In this document: in pieces, positions 1 to 6,341 of the stretch
Layout of the letters: each line of letters opens with the position of its first letter
How positions within the stretch are numbered: the first letter of the stretch is position 1
Assembly (NCBI GenBank): GCA_035559335.1
Contig: DATMBH010000185.1
Location: forward strand, 1 to 7,740
From: DASXPG01 sp035559335
GTDB lineage: Bacteria > Gemmatimonadota > Gemmatimonadetes > Gemmatimonadales > JACORV01
Direction of reading: 5' to 3'
DNA: 7,740 bases
Notes under the pieces: model-generated
Databases searched by the model: none
Seen by the model: the letters and a program-made list of their open reading frames with translations, nothing else
Told to the model about the DNA's origin: nothing
Program-made: the position numbers and the translations under genes

Positions 1-30
1 GCCCCCCCGCCCCCCGCCCCCCGCCCCTCC
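1..30 (-). repeat. G-quadruplex-type G-tract repeat
   Basis: The plus strand shows four cytosine runs of 7, 6, 6 and 4 bases (2-8, 10-15, 17-22, 24-27), each separated by a single G. On the minus strand this is four guanine runs joined by one-base loops, a near-ideal G-quadruplex motif, and it would be present in any transcript reading through from the RNase HI-like gene that ends at 85. The pattern can also be seen as a degenerate heptamer repeat. It lies at the window edge, so its true length is unknown, and such tracts are prone to sequencing and assembly error. A role in transcription termination or mRNA 3' stability is only inference. Confidence 0.7.
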
Positions 31-55
31 GCCTGCCGCCGCTGCCCCCCGCGCC

Positions 56-69
56 CACTGCTGCCAGTG
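56..69 (-). terminator. Small hairpin downstream of the operon, possible weak terminator
   Basis: CACTG and CAGTG form a 5-bp perfect stem around a 4-base loop, 15 bases beyond the stop codon of the RNase HI-like gene. On the minus strand no U-tract follows; a G-rich stretch comes next instead. It is therefore not a classical intrinsic terminator. It is recorded as the only hairpin I see at the end of the operon. Confidence 0.2.
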
Positions 70-84
70 CTCACCCATCTCGCA

Positions 85-642
85 TCACTTGTATTCCTGC
101 TCGTCCCGCCAGGCTAGGTACCCGCTTTCGACCAGTCCCTCTGAATTGTGCTGCAGCTTTGCGGCGCGAGTGGCCAGGAAGTTGGCGTACTCGTTCCTCG
201 GGTCTCCGGCATGGCCGCGCACCCAGCGCCATCGCACGTTGTGGTTGCCGGCGAGCTCGTCGAGCCGCTGCCACAGCTCGAGGTTCTCGATGGCCCCGGT
301 TTTTCGCCTCCAGCCGCGGCGGCGCCACTGCTCGAGCCACTCGTTCATTCCCTGGATCAGGTAGTTCGAGTCCGAGACAAACTCGATGTTCAGCCGCCTG
401 CCCCTGGCTGACAGCAGCGTCAGCGCCTCGATGGCCGACCGCAGCGCCATACGGTTGTTGGTGGTGTCGGGCTCACTAACGAAGTAATCGCGACGTACCA
501 CTTCGCCCTTGTGGAGGACCTCCACGAGGCCGCCCGCGCCTCCCGGAGTCGGGGGCTCGCGTCCGTTACCGAGGCAGGCCTCGTCGGCGTGTACGATGAC
601 GCGGTTGGTGTCGTGCGGCCTTCCCGTCGTCCTGCCTGTCAT
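85..642 (-). CDS. RNase HI-like protein with altered active site
   Basis: This 185-aa protein has the RNase HI fold signature. Asp20 sits in an ADEACLGN motif (E. coli TDGSCLGN). TTNNRM at 60-65 is followed by Ala66 where E. coli has Glu48. SDSNY at 90-94 carries Asp91 (E. coli Asp70). WVRGHAGD at 140-147 carries His144 (E. coli His124). NEYAN at 150-154 places Asn154 at the E. coli Asp134 position. Two of the four metal-binding acidic residues are thus replaced. The glycine-rich loop after Asp20 is longer than usual (GREPPTPGG), and the basic handle region (EQWRRRGWRRK, 104-114) is intact. The open frame extends 120 codons upstream, but that part overlaps the stress-protein gene and is Arg-rich shadow sequence. 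The ATG at 642 forms an ATGA overlap with the upstream stop and aligns with family N-termini. Last gene of the operon. It may bind RNA/DNA hybrids, retain altered catalysis, or have another role. The good conservation elsewhere argues against a decaying gene. Confidence 0.85.
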   Translation of the reverse strand: MTGRTTGRPHDTNRVIVHADEACLGNGREPPTPGGAGGLVEVLHKGEVVRRDYFVSEPDTTNNRMALRSAIEALTLLSARGRRLNIEFVSDSNYLIQGMNEWLEQWRRRGWRRKTGAIENLELWQRLDELAGNHNVRWRWVRGHAGDPRNEYANFLATRAAKLQHNSEGLVESGYLAWRDEQEYK

Positions 643-1469
643 CTCACGATGATCACTGGCACCGAGGTCGTCCGCAGCAGCTGCTCGGCGTGTGAGCCGA
701 TGGACCAGGACCGGCGCCTTCCACCATGGGCGCCGGCCACGATCAAGTCGGCGCCGGTAACTTCCACGTGGGTGGCGATGGCGCGAGCGACGTCGCCCTG
801 GAGCCAGTGGACCTCGCAGGCCACCTGCTGAGAGGAGCAGAACGCCTCGGCCCGCGCTAGCAGCGCGGCGGCCGCTCCAGCATCGCTGCCCACGTGCACT
901 ACGACCAGGGCCACGCCCACCGCTCCGCAGTAGCGCGAGGCCAGCGCGAGCGCGCTGGAGCTGGTTTCGCCTCCGTCGTAGGCGACGACCGGCCGCTGGC
1001 ACGGCGAGGGGGATTCACCTGCAATCAGCACCGGCTTGGGCGAGCGCCGCACCAGCTTCACGGTGGTGGCGCCGAGCGTGCCGGGATCGGTGTGCATTTC
1101 GCCCCGCCGGCCCACCACGAGGGCCTCCGACTGCTCGGCCAGGTGCAGCAGCTCTTCCTCCACGATGCCTGTGGCGAAGACGGTTTCCACCGCCAGCCCG
1201 GCATCGCGCACACGCTGCGAGGCGGCCTCCACCAGCCGCTCGGCGCGCTCCCGCATGACCGGTCCCAGGGACTGGTCGGCGGGCAAGGGTGGCAGGCCCT
1301 CGGTCCACAGCGGCGCACTGGCCAGCAGCGGCGCTTCCAGCACCTGGATGTCGGTGATCGCCGCCAGCACAATGGTCGAGTGGAACCGACGGCCAAGGTC
1401 TATGGCGGCGGTGAGCGCGGCGGTGGCGCCGGCGGAGGAGTCAATACCAACCAACAGGCGGCTGAACAC
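639..1469 (-). CDS. Universal stress protein, tandem UspA domains
   Basis: This 276-aa protein consists of two Usp domains (about 1-150 and 159-276), each an alpha/beta Rossmann-like fold beginning with a hydrophobic strand (FSRLLVGID; RPVVAYDGG). The ATP-binding signature G-2x-G-9x-G(S/T) appears in domain 1 as G120-RR-G123 then G133-A134, with Ala replacing Ser/Thr. In domain 2 it is G246-AH-G249 then G258-S259, with eight rather than nine residues between. Nucleotide binding is plausible for domain 2 and less certain for domain 1. Such proteins are cytoplasmic and associated with stress survival; the exact function is not predictable. The start is GTG, chosen because the first strand begins immediately after it, as in the family. 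It lies 31 bp after the selD stop, and its TGA overlaps the ATG of the RNase HI-like gene, suggesting translational coupling. Confidence 0.88.
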   Translation of the reverse strand: MFSRLLVGIDSSAGATAALTAAIDLGRRFHSTIVLAAITDIQVLEAPLLASAPLWTEGLPPLPADQSLGPVMRERAERLVEAASQRVRDAGLAVETVFATGIVEEELLHLAEQSEALVVGRRGEMHTDPGTLGATTVKLVRRSPKPVLIAGESPSPCQRPVVAYDGGETSSSALALASRYCGAVGVALVVVHVGSDAGAAAALLARAEAFCSSQQVACEVHWLQGDVARAIATHVEVTGADLIVAGAHGGRRRSWSIGSHAEQLLRTTSVPVIIVR

Positions 1470-1500
1470 GAGGCGAGGATGCCCGCCCCGGTTGACCGTG

Positions 1501-2565
1501 TCAAGCGTGAACCACTATCCGACCCGGTTCTCCGGCAACCACGGTTCCAACCGTCGCCGCGGTCGGCGCGCCGCCCCTGAGCAGGTCCGCAACCAGTTGG
1601 TCGGCCGCATCCGGGTTCACGGCAAGCAGCAGGCCACCACTGGTTTGCGCATCGGCAAGGAGTATGCGCGTGGTCTCGTCAACCCCACCCTCGAAGCTCA
1701 CGTTGGCGGCAGCGGCGAGGTTGCGCTTGGTGCCCCCAGGCACGAAGCCGCGCTCGGCCAGCGCGCGCGCGCCGGGAAGCAGTGGAACCGATGCGGCGTC
1801 GAGTTCCGCCGCGCAGTTACTCGCCTTCAGCATCTGCGTGAGGTGGCCCAACAGTCCAAAGCCGGTAACGTCGGTGGCGGCCCGCACGCCGGCCTCGCGG
1901 GCCGCCTCAGCGGCTGCGGCGTTGAGCGTGGTCATGGACGAGACCGCCGCTTCCACCTCCTGGGCCGTGGCACCTTCCCGCTTGATGGCGGTGGCGATGA
2001 TGCCGGTGCCCAACGGCTTGGTAAGAACCAGCACGTCACCCGGACGTGCCGCTGCATTGGTAGTCATCAAACGCGGGTCCACCTCGCCGACGGCCACTAG
2101 GCCGAACTTCGGTTCCGGATCGTCGATCGAATGGCCTCCCACGATCCAGGCGCCGGCCTCGGCCACGATCTCGGCGGCGCCGCTGAGTACTTCGCCCAGC
2201 TGGTCCAGAGGCAGCTTGTCGCGCGGCCAGCCCACCAGCGAAAGGCAGTACAGCGGGCGCCCGCCCATGGCGTAAACGTCCGACAATGCATTCGCCGCGG
2301 CGATCCGGCCGAAAGTGCGCGCGTCATCTACGATCGGCGTGAAGAAATCAGTCGTGAGAACCAGGGCGCGGTCCTCCGCGATCCGGATTACGGCGGCATC
2401 ATCCCCGCCACTCGCGTCCACCAGGACCGAGCGGTCACTCACCGCGGGGACGTAGCGCAGGACCTGCGCCAACTCAGCCGGACTGAGCTTGCAGGCTCAA
2501 CCGGCGCCGTGGCTGAGCGTGGTCAGCCTGAACAGCGCGGCACGCTGATCGGCATTCGGGTTCAT
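1501..2565 (-). CDS. selD: Selenide, water dikinase (selenophosphate synthetase), selenocysteine-containing
   Basis: SelD makes selenophosphate from selenide and ATP, the selenium donor for selenocysteine tRNA and for selenouridine in tRNA. The protein is 354 aa if the in-frame TGA at residue 23 is read as Sec. The N-terminal motif is HGAG-U23-ACK26, matching the family Cys/Sec-x-x-Lys catalytic pair (E. coli Cys17 and Lys20). Further family motifs are GGDDAAV (53-59), TTDFFTPIVDD (71-81), NALSDVYAMGG (92-102), GGHSID (143-148), LTKPLGTGI, DVTGFGLLGH and QTSGGLLL near the C-terminus. The ATG at 2565 has an AGGAGG-type ribosome site directly upstream. A conventional reading would start at the TTG at 2472 and lose the whole catalytic motif, so that start is rejected. 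It lies 30 bp after the repeat-protein gene and 31 bp before the stress-protein gene. Family assignment is near certain; Sec decoding is a strong inference from motif position, ribosome site and downstream hairpin. Confidence 0.95.
2467..2493 (-). promoter_or_regulatory. Candidate bacterial SECIS hairpin in selD
   Basis: Starting four bases after the TGA (2497-2499), the mRNA can fold into a hairpin. The core stem is CTCAG/CTGAG (2483-2487 with 2473-2477) around the loop UCCGG (2478-2482). It extends through G-U and A-U pairs, one A/G mismatch, then C-G, G-C and U-G pairs. The loop begins 15 bases after the UGA, close to the spacing of known bSECIS elements, which bind SelB. The guanines lie at the end of the loop rather than in its first two positions, which departs from the commonest bSECIS pattern. 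Alternative pairings were not computed. Confidence 0.6.
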
Positions 2566-2575
2566 GTCCTCCTCC
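2566..2575 (-). promoter_or_regulatory. Strong ribosome binding site deciding the selD start
   Basis: The minus strand reads GGAGGAGGAC immediately before the ATG at 2565, an excellent Shine-Dalgarno match at short spacing. It fixes the start upstream of the in-frame TGA. The TTG at 2472 has no comparable purine-rich site. This is one of the main arguments that the 31 codons before that TTG, including the TGA, are translated. Confidence 0.8.
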
Positions 2576-2595
2576 GGGTCCGAAATGCGCTTCGC

Positions 2596-3492
2596 TCAGG
2601 CGTATTCCCGGGCGACGAGCCAGGCCCGCAGCGCGATCAGCGAGCGTTCCTCGGCCGTGGCGCCGTTGCCGAGCGAGCCGTTGGGCGTCTGGAGTTTGGC
2701 CAGGCGTGGTGCGGCGAGCGCCACCGATTCCCGCGCCTGGGGCAGCGGGATGGACACCAGCGCGTCAACCGCGTGCACGATGTCCAGATTCCGCCACGAG
2801 CCGTCGGGTTTCTGGTTCATCGCCACGTGTTCGGCCAGTATGGGAAGCTGGTTGCGAAACGGTTCTGGAGACCAGGCGATGGCTGACAGAGCGCTGGCCA
2901 TGAGCACCGGGTTCCACTGCCCGCCCCAGGCCTCCCACAACTTCGGCAGAACCAGCAGGCTGCCGACATGACGGCGCACCAGGGTGTCGTTCTCGCCTCC
3001 CGCCCTGAGCACCGAACGCAGCGCGAACACCGACGCCAGGAAGCGGGAGTTCCAGTCGCCGGTCACGGCGACGCCGGTGGGTAGGGCCAGTCGCTTGATC
3101 GTCCGGCCGCTGCTGCGATAGGCATAGAACCCGCCCACCGCCGCCTGGCGCGGGTCCTGTTGCGCCTTGCGCGGGTCCTTGTAGAAGGACCACGCGCCGT
3201 CCCGGTCCTGGCGCGAGCCCATCCACTTGAGCGCCTTAGCCACTGGGGGCGCGTCAGGCTTCACGCCGAGGTCGAGCAGCTCCCAGACCAGCCACGCCGT
3301 GGCTACCAGGTCGCCAGCCACGCTACCATCGGCCCGCTGCCGAGAGCGCCGCTCCCGAATCAGCTGCTGAGCCAGCCGCTCGTCATCAGGCCGGACGGTG
3401 CCTAGCAGTTGACGGGCCACAAGGCCGGGGCGGGTTTGGCGCTCCGCGAAAAACGCGCCGACTCGCTCGAGGGCGCGATGTACTGGATTCAT
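2596..3492 (-). CDS. Prenyltransferase/squalene-cyclase-type repeat protein, function unknown
   Basis: This 298-aa protein carries several copies of the QxxDGSW-type motif found in squalene cyclases and prenyltransferase beta subunits: RQRADGSV (51-58), SRQDRDGAWSF (93-103), NQKPDGSW (226-233) and the degenerate LQTPNGSLG (267-275). An alpha/alpha-toroid fold is therefore likely. It is much shorter than squalene-hopene cyclases (about 600 aa or more), and I see no DxDD protonation motif, so cyclase activity is not supported. No signal peptide is evident; the N-terminus is amphipathic and basic. The ATG at 3492 overlaps the stop of the small membrane-protein gene (ATGA), implying coupled translation and perhaps joint action at the membrane. 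It could instead be an enzyme on an unknown isoprenoid or peptide substrate, or a binding scaffold. The specific role is unknown. Confidence 0.75.
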   Translation of the reverse strand: MNPVHRALERVGAFFAERQTRPGLVARQLLGTVRPDDERLAQQLIRERRSRQRADGSVAGDLVATAWLVWELLDLGVKPDAPPVAKALKWMGSRQDRDGAWSFYKDPRKAQQDPRQAAVGGFYAYRSSGRTIKRLALPTGVAVTGDWNSRFLASVFALRSVLRAGGENDTLVRRHVGSLLVLPKLWEAWGGQWNPVLMASALSAIAWSPEPFRNQLPILAEHVAMNQKPDGSWRNLDIVHAVDALVSIPLPQARESVALAAPRLAKLQTPNGSLGNGATAEERSLIALRAWLVAREYA

Positions 3493-3833
3493 GGCGCAGT
3501 AAGGTAGGCGAGGAGTCCACCGCCAGCGAGGATTTTCACGAAGGCGATGACGAAGTTAGTGAGTTCGGCGGCACCGTTGGAGCGCAGGACCGCAAAACGC
3601 AGTCCGCGTTCGGAGCCCGCCACCAGGAGTGCGACCAAGCTAAACACCAGCAGCCAGCCGCCGGAGCCCAGCGATGCGAACCACAGGGTACCGAGCAGAG
3701 TGAAGGCCAGGGCTTCGGCGAGTGTGTGTGTGATCACGTGGAGCCGCAGGGTCCTGCCGGCCAGGTACCAGTTGGCCGCCGAGAAAAGCACGGCTACCGC
3801 CGTGAACGCGAGCAGTACAGTGCCGAGGGTCAT
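3489..3833 (-). CDS. Small four-helix integral membrane protein
   Basis: This 114-aa protein is strongly hydrophobic, with four probable membrane helices at about residues 2-22, 37-54, 59-73 and 90-112. Short polar loops between them include AGRTLR (25-30) and SERGLR (74-79). The second helix begins with a HVITHTLAEA segment carrying His32 and His36, and an Asn and Glu lie around helix 4. I do not recognise the family. It overlaps by ATGA with the amidohydrolase gene upstream and with the repeat-protein gene downstream, so it is translationally linked to both. That argues for a real gene despite its size. A membrane anchor or partner role for the repeat protein is inference. Confidence 0.75.
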   Translation of the reverse strand: MTLGTVLLAFTAVAVLFSAANWYLAGRTLRLHVITHTLAEALAFTLLGTLWFASLGSGGWLLVFSLVALLVAGSERGLRFAVLRSNGAAELTNFVIAFVKILAGGGLLAYLTAP

Positions 3834-5509
3834 TGAGAGCGGGGGTTCCAGCCCGGCCCCCGCAGCGGGCGGCCGGGTCGGTTGGCTGTGAGGCGGCCGT
3901 CCTCGAGAGTGAAGCGGCCATTGACGATGACGTGGCGGATACCGACCGAGAGCTGGTGGGGCTGCTCGTAGGTTGCGCGGTCGGCTACCATGGTCGGATC
4001 GAAGATGGTCACGTCCGCGAAGTAGCCGACCCGCAGGTAGCCGCGACCCTGAAGTCCGAGCCGGTCGGCGGGCACGCCGGTCATTTTGCGCACTGCGGCT
4101 TCCAGGCTCAGCGCCCGCTGCTCCCGCACGTAGTGGCCAAGGATGCGAGTGAAGCTGCCGTAGGCGCGGGGATGAACGGCGTTCAACCCCAGCGGGCCGT
4201 CAGGTGCAACCGCGCCGAAGTCGGACCCCACGCCGATCCAAGGTGTGGCGACCGCGGCGCGGACATCCTCTTCACCCATCGAGAAGAACGCCGCCCCGGT
4301 ACCGCCGTTGTCAGCCACCAGCAGATCAATCAGGACGTCCGCTGGCGGCTTTCCCTCCTGGCGGGCGATATCCGTTATGCGTCTTCCCTGGTAGCGGCGC
4401 AGCGACGAATCCACTGTGCCCAGCACCATCACGCCGCCCAGGTCGCCCAACTCGGCGCGTAGCCTGCGGCGCACGGCGTGCCGGCGCAGACGCCGCAGCA
4501 TCGCCTCCGGGCCGCCGGAGCGCACCCAGGATGGAAGCGCCGCGGATAGACTGGTGGCCGCAGCGGTGTAAGGATAGGAATTGGCCCCCACTCGGAAGCC
4601 GGCCGCTCGCAGCGAATCCAGCCGGGAGATGATCGCCGGCAGCCGGCCCCAGTTGGGCCGGCCGGCGACCTTGAGGTGCCAGATCTCCACGGCGGTGGCG
4701 GCCTGGCGTCCGATCTCGAGCGCCTCGTCAATGGCGCGGTCGATACCCTCACGCTCGTCGCGGATATGCGATATGTAGATGCCGCCGTGCCGCGCCGCGA
4801 CCCGCGCTAGCGCCGCGATCTCAGCCGTGGAGGCGTACGAGGCCGGCTCGTACACCAGCGAGGTGGAGAGGCCAAGGGCGCCCTGCATCATGGCCGTGTC
4901 GGCCAGGGCTTCCATTCGCGCCAGCTCGGCCCTGGTCGGGGCTCGCCGCTCGTGGCCCATCACGTACAGGCGCAGCGTGGTGTGGCCGACGAAGGTCGCG
5001 AGGTTGAAGGGTATGCCGCTGCGCTCGAGCCGCGCGTAGTAGCCGTCCAGGTCGCGCCAGTCCACGGCAAGGCCCCAGGCGGCGAACTGGGCGCTGTCGT
5101 CCCGCAGCGTGTTCGCGTTGACCGGGGCTGGCGACCATCCCTCGCCGGTCACCTCGGTGGTGACGCCCTGGGTCACCTTCGAGACCCCGCGGTTGTCCAC
5201 CAGGATCGTGTGGTGCGACCAACCCAGCATGTCTATGAAGCCCGGCGCGAGCACCAGGCCCGACACGTCCAGAACTCGGGCTGCCGTGGAGTCCCCAAGC
5301 TCGCCTATCGCGGCGATCCGGTCACCCCTGATGCCGATGTCGGCCCGCGTCGCAGGAGCCCCGGAACCGTCTATCACGGTCCCCCCGCGCAGCAGCAGGT
5401 CAAACGCAAAGGGCGTATTGCGGTTCTGCGTTTCCGCGGTGAGCGCCAGCGCGCCGAGGCACACGGCGACAACCGGGGTCAGAAAGCGCGCAGGTTTGAA
5501 TCGTGGCAC
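3830..5509 (-). CDS. Exported amidohydrolase, N-acyl-D-amino-acid deacylase (D-aminoacylase) family
   Basis: This 559-aa metal-dependent amidohydrolase starts with a signal peptide (MPRFKPARF, then a hydrophobic core to about residue 25), so it should act outside the cytoplasm. The amidohydrolase frame is clear: DLLLRGGTVIDGSG (37-50), LAPGFID (87-93), GVTTEVTGEGWS (115-126), GALGLSTSLVYEPASYAST (210-228), YISHIRDE (245-252, His248), EIWHLK (275-280, His278), GVGSDFG (426-432, Asp430) and the C-terminal GYFADVTIFDP (495-505). The two C-terminal-side histidines and the Asp match catalytic positions of D-aminoacylase. The HxH normally following PGFID is replaced by MLGW (94-97), and the Cys of the usual GNCG motif is absent, with Glu123 nearby. 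Homologous family members with an altered first motif exist, as far as I recall, so this is probably a subfamily with one metal or different ligands. Start is GTG at 5509. It is the first gene of the operon and its stop overlaps the membrane-protein gene. Confidence 0.85.
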   Translation of the reverse strand: MPRFKPARFLTPVVAVCLGALALTAETQNRNTPFAFDLLLRGGTVIDGSGAPATRADIGIRGDRIAAIGELGDSTAARVLDVSGLVLAPGFIDMLGWSHHTILVDNRGVSKVTQGVTTEVTGEGWSPAPVNANTLRDDSAQFAAWGLAVDWRDLDGYYARLERSGIPFNLATFVGHTTLRLYVMGHERRAPTRAELARMEALADTAMMQGALGLSTSLVYEPASYASTAEIAALARVAARHGGIYISHIRDEREGIDRAIDEALEIGRQAATAVEIWHLKVAGRPNWGRLPAIISRLDSLRAAGFRVGANSYPYTAAATSLSAALPSWVRSGGPEAMLRRLRRHAVRRRLRAELGDLGGVMVLGTVDSSLRRYQGRRITDIARQEGKPPADVLIDLLVADNGGTGAAFFSMGEEDVRAAVATPWIGVGSDFGAVAPDGPLGLNAVHPRAYGSFTRILGHYVREQRALSLEAAVRKMTGVPADRLGLQGRGYLRVGYFADVTIFDPTMVADRATYEQPHQLSVGIRHVIVNGRFTLEDGRLTANRPGRPLRGPGWNPRSQ

Positions 5510-5564
5510 GGGTCAAGACTAAGCTAGGTGACAGGCGAAGCAAGTACCGCCTACGTTCCGGTCA
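5510..5564. promoter_or_regulatory. Divergent intergenic region, probable promoters
   Basis: Only 55 bp separate the GTG of the operon's first gene from the ATG of the radical SAM gene. Both transcription units must therefore start here or inside a neighbouring gene. On the minus strand TTGCTT, a 16-base spacer and TAGTCT resemble a weak -35/-10 pair that would give a very short leader for the operon. No convincing plus-strand promoter or operator palindrome was seen. The region is less GC-rich than its flanks. Confidence 0.35.
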
Positions 5565-6335
5565 ATGCGAGGCGAGCTTCCATCGAGCGGAAAGGTTCCC
5601 GGCACGCGGCTGTGGGAGCGGGTCATCAACGGGCCGGTGCGCTCGCGCCGGCTCGGTCTGTCGCTGGGGCTGAACCTAATCCCTCAGCGTTCCAAGTTAT
5701 GCAGCTTCGACTGCCCCTACTGTGAGTGCGGCCTCAACACTCCTAGGTACCCTGGTGCGGGGTGGCCGGCCCCGGACGTGGTGGCCGATGCGCTTCGCAA
5801 GACGCTTGAGCTTTCGGGTGTACGACCGGACTGGGTGACGTTTGCCGGGAACGGAGAGCCGACCCTGCATCCGCGGTTCCCAGTGGTCGTCGATCGGGTG
5901 CTGCAGGCGCGGGATGAGGTGCTGCCCGGGCTCAAGGTCGGGATTCTGTCGAACGGTCTGGCGGCAGGAAAGCCGGCGATCCGCGATGCTCTAAATCGGC
6001 TTGATTCCAGGATGATGAAGCTGGATCCCGGTCCAGTGGCAATCGTCAACGCACTCGGGTACGACCGGGCCAGGCTGATCGAGGCCTACCGAGGCCTGCG
6101 CGACGTTGTAATCCAGGCCATGGTTGTGGAAGGCGACGGTTGGTCGGGGGCCAGTGACGAATCCATAGCCGAGTGGCTGGAAGCGGTCGCGGCCATAGCG
6201 CCGATCGAGGTCCACATCTACTCCCTCGATCGCCCGCCGGCCGACCCGTCCGTCAAGGCAGTAGCGCGCGAGCGGCTCGAGGAGATCGCCGCCCGCGCGC
6301 GCCGTGCAGTGGAGTGCCCGGTCGGGGTGTTCTAG
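5565..6335 (+). CDS. Radical SAM protein, COG0731 (TYW1/wyosine-synthetase-like) type
   Basis: This 256-aa protein has a radical SAM iron-sulfur site as Cys46-x3-Cys50-x2-Cys53, with an extra Cys55, in the setting RSRRLGLSLGLNLIP (26-40) then KLCSFDCPYCECG (44-56). The opening GPVRSRRLGLSLG and the SAM-binding FAGNGEPTLHP (93-103) are hallmarks of the COG0731 group, annotated by homology to wyosine tRNA synthetases. Bacteria do not usually make wyosine, so the substrate is open. Conserved stretches continue with GILSNGL (125-131) and MKLDPG (151-156). The ATG at 5565 was chosen because the family core begins about 23 residues later and no better start lies between. It has no clear Shine-Dalgarno sequence and may be leaderless or start-shifted. 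The gene is monocistronic, divergent from the selD operon, and ends 6 bp from the convergent histone-like gene. Confidence 0.88.
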   Translation: MRGELPSSGKVPGTRLWERVINGPVRSRRLGLSLGLNLIPQRSKLCSFDCPYCECGLNTPRYPGAGWPAPDVVADALRKTLELSGVRPDWVTFAGNGEPTLHPRFPVVVDRVLQARDEVLPGLKVGILSNGLAAGKPAIRDALNRLDSRMMKLDPGPVAIVNALGYDRARLIEAYRGLRDVVIQAMVVEGDGWSGASDESIAEWLEAVAAIAPIEVHIYSLDRPPADPSVKAVARERLEEIAARARRAVECPVGVF

Positions 6336-6341
6336 ATCGGG

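Noticed and set aside
640..1002. N-terminal extension that would make the RNase HI-like protein 305 aa
   Set aside because: The extra 120 residues lie in the reverse-strand shadow of the stress-protein gene, are Arg/Gly-rich and match no fold. The ATG at 642 has an ATGA overlap and aligns with family starts.
1036..2100. 354-aa plus-strand open frame
   Set aside because: It is antisense to the stress-protein and selD genes, with Arg/Ser/Ala-rich composition typical of GC-rich shadow frames.
1501..2472. 323-aa SelD starting at TTG 2472
   Set aside because: It lacks the Cys/Sec-x-x-Lys catalytic motif and has no ribosome site. Extending through the TGA to the ATG at 2565 restores both.
2497..2499. 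TGA in selD as a nonsense mutation making a pseudogene
   Set aside because: It sits exactly at the known Sec position, with intact sequence on both sides, a strong ribosome site and a downstream hairpin. Random decay would not be expected to hit that codon alone.
6336..6341. Bidirectional terminator between the convergent genes
   Set aside because: Only six bases separate the stop codons and I saw no stem-loop with a T-tract there.
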